A DNA stretch of 64,000 nt from Fragilaria crotonensis (Eukaryota > Bacillariophyta > Fragilariophyceae > Fragilariales > Fragilariaceae), in the NCBI GenBank assembly GCA_022925895.1, contig JAKSYS010000040.1, positions 62,001-126,000 on the forward strand, given 5' to 3'. Shown here one piece after another: positions 54,351 through 64,000 of the stretch. Both the position numbers and the translations under genes were made by a program. The number at the start of each line of letters is the position of its first letter. Positions within the stretch are counted from its first letter, which is position 1. The notes beneath the pieces were generated by a model. It did no database searches and had not been told where the DNA came from. It saw nothing but the letters and a program-made list of their open reading frames with translations.

Positions 54351-54830
54351 ATGACGAAGCTTTCGATTATTCTCGTATCGCTGCTCTTCTCCGCAACTGT
54401 CGGTTTCCAAGTGCTTTCCCCACAACAACAACAACGTCATCGTGTTGTCATTCCTGAGACAAGAAATCTTGTCCTTTGCGCCGTCAAGACTGAAGACAAT
54501 GAGATGACCAGATCCGTACCATTCTTTGCGACATTGGAGGGCGAGAACAAGAGCAGTAGCACCAATACCTCACCACCTGCCGCCAAAACTGCAAAATCAC
54601 TACAAGAGAAAATGGCCAATTGGGAAGCTTCGGAAGAAGAAATCAAGGCAGCCACCCTTGGAGGTATGAGTCCCGGCGGCTTGGGCGGTCGAAAGGGGAA
54701 TGATGGCTTTGATGTTGGTTTGTACATTGCCTTTCCGTTCATGATTTTGGGCTCGTTGCTGTTTGCCTTCTTTCCTTTCATCATGGACAAGATTGATGTG
54801 TCAAGTGTAGGACCGCCTCCAATGATGTAG
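54351..54830 (+). CDS. Small plastid-targeted membrane protein of unknown function
   Basis: Single exon, 159 residues. Residues 1-18 are a signal peptide (MTKLSIILVSLLFSATVG) and the next residue is Phe19 (FQVLSP), matching the ASAFAP-type plastid import site of diatoms; residues 19-50 are basic with few acids, like a transit peptide. A Ser/Thr/Glu region follows, then a Gly-rich loop (GGMSPGGLGGRKG) and one membrane helix at about 125-147 (IAFPFMILGSLLFAFFPFIM), ending near PPPMM. Likely a thylakoid or envelope protein. I recognise no family. Confidence 0.75.
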   Translation: MTKLSIILVSLLFSATVGFQVLSPQQQQRHRVVIPETRNLVLCAVKTEDNEMTRSVPFFATLEGENKSSSTNTSPPAAKTAKSLQEKMANWEASEEEIKAATLGGMSPGGLGGRKGNDGFDVGLYIAFPFMILGSLLFAFFPFIMDKIDVSSVGPPPMM

Positions 54831-54992
54831 ACGAAGCTGAGCCGAGAACATTACTTGGTTCCCCTGTCAATTCAGAAAGCCTTGCACTGCTTGTAAGAAA
54901 GGATTCAAAAAGGTCTAATAAACTAAAAATATTTGTGTTCGAAATCCTTCTTAAGTTTAGACGACTGGGGAACAGGTCTGTAGAGGCTTATT

Positions 54993-56288
54993 TCAAACGA
55001 AAGCAAAGAGACCCAAAATGAAAGCCTCGTATGCCATAATCATGAGATGCCAACGTAAATCCAGGCTGGCCGATTTGGCGGGGCCATGAAACAATCGGAA
55101 GACGAAGACAATAAGGCCACCTCCGAGACTTGTAGATTTCCAGAACATGCGTGTCTTGACCAAACCAGAGCCATCCGAACCATACTGAATCAAAAAGGAA
55201 GAGGTAAACTTGTAGATTGCAAGGCAGAGAATCATGAGGGCGCAAAGTTGCGAGATGATCTTATCGCCAATGTAAAACGGGGCATCGATTCCGTGCTCCG
55301 CAGCTTCAACGCTCCCTTCAGGAGGGGAATGCAGAAACGCTCCAGTCCATTCGAGATAAATGTCATCGCGAGGGATGAAGGGAATGACTTGACCGGAAAA
55401 CAACAAATCACGACCCGCAATCAAGGTCATGACACCACACCCGACGAACATGACCGTGCGAGCCACAATACGACTCACAACACTCCTTTCGTTCTTGCCA
55501 CTAGGCAAAAGGACAGCAGGTCCTCGCGTCGTGGTTTTTTGCAGAGAGAGGTAAGTCATCATAACGAGCGACTCGATACCCAATAGTGTCATAATGAGCA
55601 TGGGCATTGCTGAAGCTCCAGCGACCTGGAAGTCCTCAAGGTAGTAAGCATATAGCGAGACGATAGCGGTATTCACAACAACGGACGACGCTAGAAGAGG
55701 GCGGAAATGGCCTCGCTTCCATTGTGCCCCATTTGGGTGAAACAAAAGAGGCATGAGCTTGTGGAGATGAACAGCGATAGTTCCTGCCCCCAGCAACTTG
55801 CGTACGAAGAAACCACCCATGTTGTTTTCATCCGTCGTAATTGCCTGAACTGCACTCACTCCACCCTGTGTGGACTTCCAACCCTTAGAGTCGTCGAACC
55901 ACTGTGTCGACTTGGTAAACTCCTGCAAGTGCAAGTGGACGCGCAAACAGATTTTGCATGTTAGAAGAACTGGCAAAATGCAGATTGAAATGGGTTGGCT
56001 GCATGAAATCGCAGCAGCATTCATTATTCATCACGAACTTACAAGATAAGCATCGTCGATTGCTCCGAGGAATGGCTTTCCAGTCGCAAGGAGATCTCTC
56101 AGACCCAAAACCCAGACAACGCCAGAGCAAATGAGAATTGTAAACACCAAAGCGAGAGGTGGAAGATGATCCTCAAGCACCACCTCCTTCGTCACAACCG
56201 GTGATTTTGCCATTGCGCCATTCGTCAATGCAGATGCGACGGCAGCACTCTTGCTGCTCTTCTTCTCTCTGCGCTGTTTCGCTGCCAT
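54993..56288 (-). CDS. Multi-pass membrane protein with internal duplication
   Basis: Two exons, 56288-56043 and 55922-54993, with a 120-nt intron (CTT|GTAAGT to TTGCAG, phase 0); 391 residues. About seven hydrophobic segments. The protein shows two-fold internal similarity: GLRDLLATGKPFLGAIDDAYLEFT near residues 62-85 and AGRDLLFSGQVIPFIPRDDI-YLEWT near 229-255, each placed just after a membrane helix. The intron falls between Leu and Glu of the first YLE. The N-terminus is Lys-rich (KQRREKKSSK), no signal peptide. An in-frame ATG at 56465 would add 59 residues but lacks similarity; ATG 56288 is preferred. Family not recognised. Confidence 0.75.
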
Positions 56289-57347
56289 GATGGTATTGTT
56301 GAAATGCTGAATGTAGTTTAGACGTAAATTGTAAATAGGTATTAATTTTAATTGTTTCGTCCGTCTGTCAAAAGGCAATTGATTGTCTGCGGTCAATCGA
56401 GAAGAAGGAGATAGAACATGTAAAAATATAGATATAATGGCGATGGGAGGCCAATTCAAAACCAATGATGATGAGTTTTAAGTTTAAACGTATTTAGATG
56501 CCCGTACTTGTCGTACCAGCAGCAGAGATAGGATCCGTTTGGCCGTTATTTTCGAGTTCCCTCAGTCCTTTTGTGGGATCGATGATGTCTGTTCTCGGTG
56601 AGATCACACCCGTAATGACGGATAAACTGACAAGGTTGATGATGTCTGTTCTCAGCAGTCAATTCAATCGCACACTCACAATGCCGGAGAAACTGACAGT
56701 GGAAAGTGCTGACGTACCCCCAATTGTGCACTGCCGCACTTGAACTTTGAATCCCCGCGCCGGCAACCCCTGCTGCGACATGGACCATTCGAGGACAAGG
56801 GTGGAAGCGACGTGGGTAATTCGAGTGGAGGCGAATACGTCAAGACCTCGAATTCGACGTCAGCATTGCCTCTATGCATACGTGGATCGAATGGAACAAA
56901 CCAAACCAAGCCAAAAACAAAAACACCAGGTTGTCGCCAGTAAGACTTCAATCACGGAGCCACGCCATTGAATTCATCAACCACACGAGAACATCAACAT
57001 CATTTGATCAAGTTGCCATCTTGCTGGAAGAAGAAGTAGAACGCACAAGAAAGAGAGAACGCGCAAAGCAACCGATAACAACGAGAACGCATCAAAGGCA
57101 TTCGTATTTTTTTCAACCCTAATCCAGGTCAGTGCCGCGTGTGTTATGGGGATATGATGAAAATTGCCCCAATTGCCTAGGTCGGGATCGTCTTGTGTGC
57201 TTCGGCGTAAATAAATTACTAAAAACGAAAACAAATCGTTCTGATGGAGTCGGTGTCAGTTTTGTTTTTTGGGATGACCTACGTTCAATACCATTCATCT
57301 CTAACAACACTGCATTTCACCTGTTTCAGACCAAGACGACAGCACAA
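56289..57347. other. Divergent promoter region (membrane protein and bHLH-PAS genes)
   Basis: No gene recognised. A direct repeat GATGATGTCTGTTCTC occurs at 56580 and 56638. The region is about 1 kb long and would contain the control sites of both genes; no motif could be assigned. Confidence 0.45.
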
Positions 57348-58839
57348 ATGGAGAAAGATTCAACTCAGATCACCCCGCGCAGACGAGGAGGGGATGCCGT
57401 TCCTCCTTTTTCCAGGAAGGACAGTACAGGAAGTGGAGGCAGTGGAAACAACTCTGATAATTCTGCGGTTTGCAGCATTGGATACAACTCCTTCGGGTTC
57501 AACTTTGATGCGGAAGAAGGCATGATCACCGCAACTGAAGAACAGCAGGATTCTCAAGCTGCAGACAATGCAGTTGCGAATCTTGCATCAATAGCCTCGG
57601 AAGCACAAGGTAAGCCCGTGCAGCGAATTAGGGTCTTGCTCGGGTTCGATTACATCTCTGATTTTCTCACCATGTTTCATCACAGCGATTTCGTCTACTA
57701 CTCACAGTTCTACAAGTGGTGCCAGTGGATCAACGGCGAATACAGCTGCAGTTGTCTCTCTTTCCTCCATGGAAGAGAGCCGGCATCGACCTTCCACAGA
57801 GGAGAGCCGACATCGACCGTCGAAGAAACAGAAGGTGGTCGAACTCGACGATGAGAAGCGTGAAGAAAGAAATGCTCGTGAAAAGGAGCGCTCCTTTCGC
57901 ATTTCTAAGCAAATTAACGAGCTGCGAAACTTGCTCTCTGCTGGGGGCGTTATTGTTCCGAAGGGAACGAAGTCATCTGTGCTAACAGAAGCAGCCAACT
58001 ACATCCGAATGTTGCAACAACATCAATATAGATCGGAGATCGATCGACACCAGTTGGTGCAGCAAATGCAAATGATTGGCAATGGGTCGCTTGGACCTCA
58101 AGCTGCGCAAGCAATTCGACACGTTGCCGCTCAAAATGGTGTCTGGTCACTTGGGAACTTTGGGGGCGTTCCACCCAAGTCGGCTCTAACTGGGTTCCAA
58201 ACGGGGGGTGTGGTCGCAGACTCAGTGACGAGCGGACGCTCAGCGGAGAATCTAGAAATTGCGCCTGTTCAGACCCGCCTTAAAGAGCATGAGTACAGAT
58301 GCATCTTTAACTCATGTTCTGTTGGAATTGTAAGTTGTGCGAACGTGAATTTGATTCGTCAGCTCGTGCAAATGCTGCAAGGCACTTTCGCTCACTTATG
58401 TCGTCGTCAACAGGCAATAGCATCGATGGGTGGTGCGTTCATTGATTGCAATCATCTTTTCTGCCAGCTTTCCAACTATACCAAACAAGAAGTATGTTCG
58501 ATGACGGTTTTCAATCTCACGAGCCGAGTAGACCTGCAGCACGCGTTTGACCTTATCAGCAAGATGATCTCTCCTCCTTTAGAAGGTCAAGCCAGCCCTC
58601 GACCATGTGTTCTTCGTGGTTCGCTGAAGAATAGACAAGATCTTGGTCTGAGTGTAGCATTAGTCAAGGGAGATGATGGGATTTCGAAGTGCTTCTGTGT
58701 CACTCTCATCAAGAATCCTGCATCTCCATTTGATACCTCAACACCCGTTCCAGCCACCGCAGACATGATTCTCGGAACGACGCCTCCCGCCAAGGAGCTC
58801 AGGAGTTTGAATTCATCACCGGCATATACCACTGGTTGA
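57348..58839 (+). CDS. bHLH-PAS transcription factor (diatom type, RITMO1-like)
   Basis: Three exons: 57348-57609, 57686-58329, 58414-58839 (introns 76 and 84 nt), 443 residues. Residues ~147-200 are a bHLH domain: EERNAREKERSFRISKQINE (basic region and helix 1), loop GGVIVPKGTKSS, helix 2 VLTEAANYIRMLQQHQ. Residues ~280-390 are a PAS domain: YRCIFNSCSVGI, then AIASMGGAFIDCNHLFCQLS and FNLTSRVDLQHAFDLI. The 84-nt second intron has a frame-preserving length without stops, so a gene finder may read through it and insert 28 residues between SVGI and ASMGG; splicing restores the normal PAS pattern. Diatom bHLH-PAS proteins include RITMO1, a regulator of diel rhythms in Phaeodactylum; whether this is its orthologue is not shown here. 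Likely nuclear (KKQK basic patch). Confidence 0.85.
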
Positions 58840-59388
58840 GCGGAAGATTGCTACTCCCACCAACGCTCCCCATGCAACATCTGAGGCGGGCGTCTTTCGC
58901 AGGCGCTTCGAGGGCCAATTACGCTACGCAGTAACTGTTACCGTTCGCTTGCACAACATGATCATCATTTCGATATTATACTCGATTGATTCTAAGATTG
59001 ACCGTGTCAGGTACACGTCGTCGCATCAATGTTTCTTTCACTGGAAGTCCGTGCCCTCTTGGCATCACCAACAAATCCGGGGTTCTTCCAAGTGCTTCAA
59101 GCCAAATCGTTTCCTTTCCACTTCCGTTGAATAAGTCAAAGATACCACCATATTCCGAAATGCTAGTTGCGTGAAAACGTAAGGGTTTCGGGCGATTAAA
59201 TTTACTTATAGCTTTCTGTTCTCATGTGACATCCGTCCTCTCGACTATTCAGACGCTGACACCTCCTAGATCCGACTAGTCCACGATTTGGGGATAGCAC
59301 TCAAGGTCCGAGTCTATCATGAGGCGCAAAAAGGGTATTCAGTATAACCTTCCGAAACCAGAGCACTCCCGCGATTACAGTTTGAATG
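58840..59388. other. Convergent intergenic region
   Basis: Between the stops of the bHLH-PAS gene (+) and TGS1 (-). Frames are short; nothing recognised. Confidence 0.5.
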
Positions 59389-61020
59389 CTATCTGGCGCT
59401 TGTGGAGTCAAGCTGTGGCCCTACCGGTAGATCCTCGTCACCATGGCTCTCAACGGCTGTGACAATTGAACTATAGTCCGCTCCCATGTACGCCGTAATC
59501 GTCTTGAGTCGCCCATTGAGGAAGTGCTCCTCCAATTTCAGATTGCCTCGATAACCAGCTGCAAGTGCACACCTGCCCAGTGATGCCTTGGAGGTGTTGC
59601 GTGGCATGTCATAAATGACCAGGTGAGTTTTCGTAGCCGCCGCTGCAACCTTGAGCAAATCGACGCCATTCCAGTAATCACTTTCATCAGCCTTTTGATT
59701 GAAATTGTGTTTGGCGTACTTCGACGAGGTCTTGCTATTATTGGAACTGCCGAAAGTGTCGAAGAAATCATCACCGACTGTATTTCTAGTCGCCGACGAC
59801 TCTTTATCTGGAACACACGCAGCCGCATTAACAGCATCATGTGGATTATGATGGGGCCCGAGCTTGATCTTCATGTGCTTCTCCAGACAATATCCATTCT
59901 TTCCGACTGAGTTGTAATCCACCCCGCCCCACGGTGGGTCCATGAATACAGCGTCTATTCGATGTGGAAGCATGCCTAATCCCCCAATAAAGAAGCCCGC
60001 ACAAACTTCAGTCTCAACGTTGGGTAAATTTGTGGCATTCTTCAAGTCTTCCAAGCAGAGCACACCGTCATGATAACAGTGTTGGAGCAAAAACAGTGAG
60101 GAACACTCCACAAAAATAAGTTTTTCTTGTGGAATTTCATACAAGCATGCATTATAGGCGGCCTTTCTCAATTTGGACCGATCAATGTCGGCACACACAA
60201 TGAGTGAAATTTGTTTCTGTTTGCCAAACGCAATGGCATTTCCTCCGCACCCACAAAATGCATCCATGAGGATGAATCCTTCATTCGGTGGCGCCAAACT
60301 GGCAACGCGCTGTGCGACATGATTGGCAATCACTTCGGGCGTGACACTGTACCAGCCCTCGGGATCGAGCTGAATTCCCATATCAAATTTCCAAAAGAGA
60401 CGCCGACGCTGAGCCCAATACTTGTCATGGACCAGTGCGGGTATGGGATTGCGACTGACATTGTCAATCACGTCAAAGTCCGGCATGAACTGCTGTGAAG
60501 GTGTGCGAACGACGGCATGGCGAGGGGCGCGTACGACTGCGACTTGAGGAGGGTTGGTGGGCGAAGTGGTTGATGTCGGTGTTTCAAAGTGATACGGTGC
60601 CACTGGAAGATTTGGATGAGGCAAGTGCATTTGTCCTGACGGTCCTTCATCGTCAGATCCGTCGTAGTGGTGATTCTTGGATAAACAATCATAGAGATTA
60701 ACTCGATTGCAAATGACCGTCATAGGGGCAGGGACCTTGTCCTTCTTTGGTGATTTCGATCGCGCGTTGGCGCGTTTGGGCGACATGCTGCATGGTTGCG
60801 GTGCAGGTTTCCTGGAGTGGTCAGCATCGTGGTTGGCAAAGCCTTGATTCCATGCATGGTTTCGGTTCATCATCGGGCTGACAGTGTTATTGTTGCGATG
60901 AGGTGATCGATTCTTACGGTAATTGTCCGAAGGTGCGCCACGGTTGGCGGCTCCTGGGTTACGAGGCTGTCGAGTGTCGGGGGCGTCGTTTGTGCTGTTG
61001 TGTTTATGATTGGAAGGCAT
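59389..61020 (-). CDS. TGS1: Trimethylguanosine synthase (cap hypermethylase)
   Basis: Single exon, 543 residues. The first ~190 residues are low-complexity, rich in Asn, Pro, His and Ser with basic patches (RSPHRNNN, RANARSKSPKKDK). The catalytic domain (~198-460) has the family hallmarks: KYWAQRRRLFWKFDMGIQLD and GWYSVTPEVIANHVAQRV at its start, SAM-binding DAFCGCGGNAIAF near 255, ADIDRSKLRKAAYNACLYEI after it, and FMDPPWGGVDY near 360, the counterpart of the SPPWGGP m7G-binding motif. The enzyme adds two methyl groups to the m7G cap of snRNA and snoRNA (to m2,2,7G), in nucleolus/Cajal body in other eukaryotes. The insert with DDFFDTFGSSNNSKTSS near 420 is not usual. Convergent with the bHLH-PAS gene. 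Confidence 0.9.
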   Translation of the reverse strand: MPSNHKHNSTNDAPDTRQPRNPGAANRGAPSDNYRKNRSPHRNNNTVSPMMNRNHAWNQGFANHDADHSRKPAPQPCSMSPKRANARSKSPKKDKVPAPMTVICNRVNLYDCLSKNHHYDGSDDEGPSGQMHLPHPNLPVAPYHFETPTSTTSPTNPPQVAVVRAPRHAVVRTPSQQFMPDFDVIDNVSRNPIPALVHDKYWAQRRRLFWKFDMGIQLDPEGWYSVTPEVIANHVAQRVASLAPPNEGFILMDAFCGCGGNAIAFGKQKQISLIVCADIDRSKLRKAAYNACLYEIPQEKLIFVECSSLFLLQHCYHDGVLCLEDLKNATNLPNVETEVCAGFFIGGLGMLPHRIDAVFMDPPWGGVDYNSVGKNGYCLEKHMKIKLGPHHNPHDAVNAAACVPDKESSATRNTVGDDFFDTFGSSNNSKTSSKYAKHNFNQKADESDYWNGVDLLKVAAAATKTHLVIYDMPRNTSKASLGRCALAAGYRGNLKLEEHFLNGRLKTITAYMGADYSSIVTAVESHGDEDLPVGPQLDSTSAR

Positions 61021-62296
61021 ACTGGATTGGGTGGTGTGGGAATTAACAGGATCTTACAAAAGAGATGGGACGATGAATTCAGCAGTTGGAGCGAATGAAT
61101 GGCTATGCAAATCGCGTATCAGACGGCACTCGATCTTGGTCCTCGTATCTTGGGATTCAGGCACTAACGCTTGGCGGCACGTGACACGCAGTGTCAACAA
61201 TCCAGGCTCCAGAACTTGTCAAACTCGCCGGCGATTCAATGTGCAAGGATTTTGTAAAATGGTGACGAAGCACAGTTGTTGGTTGTATCGGGCTGTTGTT
61301 GTGTGGACTGTTGACTGCGAACTGTGAATTGTTGTACTCACTAGCTTTTGTTGAATGTGTGTATGAGCTAGCTACATGAGAACATCAACGTTAGGACAGG
61401 CAGGGTGGGGCGGGTCAGTTGTGACAGCTGTCCCTCATGTAGACCTTTTGATACAGACGAGGGATACAGGCTGCTTCAAAAATTAGATGTTGCGAAGCTG
61501 ACATCTCGTATGATACTCTCGCCTATTATCACACTACGTCTGTGCTGCGCTCTGCCCGGTGTTGTGCTGTGATTAGTGGTCTTCGGATATGTGCGGATGT
61601 GTGATTTGCATACAAGTCTGCCGTACTTCTGCCATAGATGATTCCTCCGGATTCGAGAGTCTTTAGCATATATGTAAGTCTTCATACCTATATATTCATG
61701 AGTACTTGGAGTACTATCTGTTGAAGCATCTGCTCCCCATACCAGGGCAGTTGCAATACTCCGGAATGTACATGTACTGGAGATCGAGTTACGGGGCTCC
61801 AAACATACGGCTACTGTCTCTTCTCGACGGTACTCCAGTACGGGCTTTCTGTGAATGGCTTGAGCCTGCATTCAAATTGTTCCTTCGATGGCAATTGTGT
61901 CATGTGCCATGTCAAATACACTTGCGGACTCATTTCCTGACACACCAGAGTCAGTGGGGTATAATAATCCTAAGTAGTCTTTGAGTGTGCCTTGCCGGTG
62001 TGTGCTCCATATAGTGTAACATGTCATACCGGTTGCAAGTTGCGGGTCGGAAATGATACCAAATCTCTACTGAAAGACGACGTGCACCTCTAGAGACACC
62101 CAAATGAAACAATCTATAGAATAGAGTGTCCGCAACCGCATCCGTCAACATAAATGGTTCCATCTTCTTTCAGGAATGACGCCTCACGAAACCAACCACG
62201 TGTCTTGTTCAGGATCAGCTCAACTGTCGGACGCGACAATAGGATAGAACACCAATCATTGTGTACTCCAAGTATCGACATCAAGGTCATATTATA
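61021..62296. other. Intergenic DNA
   Basis: No gene recognised. Upstream region of TGS1 at the left, then GTACTTGGAGTACTATCTG-type words near 61700-61850. Nothing else seen. Confidence 0.45.
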
Positions 62297-63028
62297 TTAA
62301 ATCATCTCGATATTCTCCAAATCCTTTGGATCGAAGTAGTATGCCTTCGGATCAAATGAATAGTCCATATCGTCTCTCATGGCATTGATGTTTGACCGAT
62401 ATCCTCGTCTCTCATGACATGTCCTCACAATCATAAGGAATGCGAATGCACCGCCCAAAGCACCGACGGCAAGAAGCATGAGAAATTCTATTCGGATCGC
62501 ATCTTGTTCCAATTTCTCCGCCACGGTCGTTTGGACGTGATTCGGATTCAGAGTACACTCTGGACCACCATCAAATCCTGGTGGACAGTGACAACTGTAG
62601 GACTGAATCAAATCGGTAGATAGGACACAAGCTCCTCCATGAAGACAAAGAGAGTGATCTGGACACTCGACGAATGGTATTTCACACAAGTCTCCCGTAT
62701 ATTCTCCCCGACAGACACATTCAAAGGCTGATGAATTGTGCAACGTGGTGCGACACGCTCCATTGTTCTGACAGGTCAGGGGACATTCGTGTTGACAAAC
62801 GGCACCTCCCCGACCGTGTTTGCAGTTGCACCGATTGAATTCACTAAAGCGATCGGCAAGTGCACATTTGCCACCGTACTGACAATCCTCGTCGCGATAA
62901 CAGGCATCGGTGTTTTCAAAACTGTTTTGGGAATTATCATCATCCTGCGGCGTGGCATCGGATGCGAAACACAACGATGGGATGTAAGGAAGTAGAAGGG
63001 AGAGGAGAAGGAAGATGTATCTTGTCAT
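62297..63028 (-). CDS. Type I membrane protein with EGF-like repeats
   Basis: Single exon, 243 residues. Signal peptide (MTRYIFLLLSLLLPYIPSLC, cleavage near residue 22), an acidic Asn/Asp/Gln spacer, then three Cys-rich EGF-like units (about 43-79, 82-115, 121-158) with typical CxNGGxC-like patterns: CQYGGKCALAD, CQNNGACRTT, CLHGGACVLS, and closures CNCKHGRGGAVC, CVCRGEYTGDLC, CHCPPGFDGGPEC. One membrane helix at about 179-202 (FLMLLAVGALGGAFAFLMIV) is followed by a short cytosolic tail with Asp/Tyr (YSFDPKAYYFDPKDLENIEM) including repeated FDPK. Probably a surface or secretory-route protein; ligand unknown. Divergent with the Rieske gene (380 bases apart). Confidence 0.85.
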   Translation of the reverse strand: MTRYIFLLLSLLLPYIPSLCFASDATPQDDDNSQNSFENTDACYRDEDCQYGGKCALADRFSEFNRCNCKHGRGGAVCQHECPLTCQNNGACRTTLHNSSAFECVCRGEYTGDLCEIPFVECPDHSLCLHGGACVLSTDLIQSYSCHCPPGFDGGPECTLNPNHVQTTVAEKLEQDAIRIEFLMLLAVGALGGAFAFLMIVRTCHERRGYRSNINAMRDDMDYSFDPKAYYFDPKDLENIEMI

Positions 63029-63408
63029 GGAGTCACAGTTGAGTTCAGAATATGAATTCGATCAACGACGTCTTATCCTCGTCTGCCTTTCAAAGAATGG
63101 ATGTGTTGAAGCGTGCATAACTGTGAGATGTCCCGCAAGTCATTATCGTGGAGGCAGGGCTGGCACTCTTGCAAAACAACCCATGAAATTGAATTAGGAA
63201 TCAGTACTGCATCCTGCATACTGCATACTCACCGAACACAGTGTACAGTGTACTGTATATCATTTCAACGGTGCGACAGGATTGTGTGATGAATGGAGAA
63301 GCGTATCTTCATTAAGGTTAACACAGAGGGATAATCGACGTCAGTTTTCTCCATTGTATGGGGTTCAATACTGCTGTTGGCGAAACTTAGCAAAACCTTG
63401 TTTCGACC
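63029..63408. other. Divergent promoter (EGF protein and Rieske genes)
   Basis: A 380-base shared upstream region with a GTACAGTGTACTGTAT word near 63243. No further motif assigned. Confidence 0.45.
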
Positions 63409-64000
63409 ATGAACGCAGCACTTCGAAACGCGTCTCGTCTGGCGCCACGTGTGGTGGCTCGTCAAGCATCCGCATTGAAACCAGTCCTGACCACCTGTGA
63501 GTTGATCGGAAAAGGAAGACGATGAACAGCAAAGTGTTTGCGAGAACGATGGTTTCCTGTAGCGTCTGGTATCATTCCTTCGTGATTCCTGCGTCGCTTG
63601 TGAACTTTTTTCCGATGTGTCGTACAAGCACACCGTACTCGTACTCAACGCGATCTGAAGTTGCTATTTGAATAGATGCTGATTACTCCTTGCATGCCAC
63701 TGTACCTCGTTCACTACAGTCTCCTTCATCACTTCATCCCCTTACCTTGCCTTTCCTTCAACAGCAGCAGCGCCTCTGCGTGTGTTTTCGTCGCAACAAC
63801 AACTCCACGAGCTTGGCTCCGTGGATCATGCGTACACCGATGAGCGAGTCGACAAGGTTGCAGAGCCCGATCGACGTGCATTCACCTACCTCATGCTTTC
63901 GACTGTTCGTTTTGCCTATGCATCCTTTGCGAGAGTCTTGGTCGTCAAGTTTGTTGCCTCGATGAGTGCCTCTGCCGATGTTTTGGCCCTTGCCTCTGCG
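63409..64000 (+). CDS. Mitochondrial Rieske iron-sulfur protein of complex III, 5' part
   Basis: Exon 1 63409-63496 codes [20 protein letters not shown]..., a mitochondrial presequence without acids; a 271-nt intron (T|GTGAGT to CAGCAG) follows, and exon 2 runs from 63768 off the right edge. The second exon reads [20 protein letters not shown] then [20 protein letters not shown], matching the transmembrane helix and hinge of UQCRFS1/PetA-type mitochondrial Rieske subunits (family KAFTYFMVG..RFxYAS...[16 protein letters not shown]). The 2Fe-2S domain lies beyond the window. The protein transfers electrons from ubiquinol to cytochrome c1. The acceptor is a CAGCAGCAG triplet, so alternative use could vary the product by one or two residues in the presequence/linker. 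Confidence 0.85.

Noticed and set aside
56289-56465. N-terminal extension of the membrane protein from ATG 56465
   Set aside because: The added stretch is hydrophobic but unlike a signal sequence followed by conserved sequence; the ATG at 56288 leads directly into a charged start typical of such proteins.
57640-57680. GGTTCGAT box as part of a tRNA gene
   Set aside because: No matching A box or cloverleaf arms, and it falls within an intron of the bHLH-PAS gene.
58330-58413. 28-residue insertion in PAS as real protein sequence
   Set aside because: It starts GTAAGT, ends CAACAG, and removal restores the normal PAS core; treated as an intron, with possible retention noted.

Overview
The window is nuclear DNA of a photosynthetic stramenopile, most likely a diatom and probably a pennate one; the species cannot be fixed from the sequence. 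Evidence: genes are compact with short GT-AG introns (mostly 64-120 nt); two proteins carry a signal peptide followed at once by Phe, the cleavage-site signature of import into a complex red plastid; one gene is a bHLH-PAS factor of the type found in diatoms; two genes carry repeated Cys/His modules that I know only as diatom families; intergenic DNA is full of short palindromic GTAC/GAGTAC words that are rare in genes.

Layout. 1-225: 5' end of an unknown minus-strand gene. 1492-4572: an apparently complete pogo/Tc1-mariner transposon with short TIRs, TA duplications and a two-exon transposase. 4.6-9.3 kb: repeat-rich DNA with three TA-flanked inverted-repeat elements or copies carrying internal palindromic minisatellites. 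9.3-13 kb: divergent MFS transporter (-) and a lipoyl-domain protein (+) that ends in a KGD4/MRPS36-like tail. 13-21.3 kb: gene-poor repeat graveyard with a broken reverse transcriptase element. 21.4-32.2 kb: PC-esterase type Golgi protein, triple CxHC-domain protein, GDP-sugar-type transporter. 32.8-38.6 kb: NBAS/Sec39-like ER tether (-), then an ERO1-like oxidase (+) with a plastid-type presequence. 41.8-46.7 kb: tandem pair of coiled-coil genes, one truncated, with a hAT-type MITE between them. 46.7-54.3 kb: repeats, a two-repeat Cys/His protein and a second copy of the minisatellite MITE. 54.3-64 kb: denser gene block: small plastid membrane protein, multi-pass membrane protein with an internal duplication, bHLH-PAS factor, TGS1 cap hypermethylase, EGF-domain membrane protein, and the 5' part of the mitochondrial Rieske gene.

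Function. There are no operons. Themes that recur are the secretory route (nucleotide-sugar transport, TBL-like esterase, NBAS tether, ERO1), mitochondrial metabolism (lipoyl/KGD4 protein, Rieske), plastid-targeted proteins, and nuclear regulation (bHLH-PAS, TGS1). The most noteworthy items are the lipoyl-KGD4 fusion, the plastid-type presequence on ERO1, the family of TA-flanked inverted-repeat elements with built-in palindromic minisatellites, the frame-preserving intron inside the PAS domain, and the internally duplicated membrane protein.
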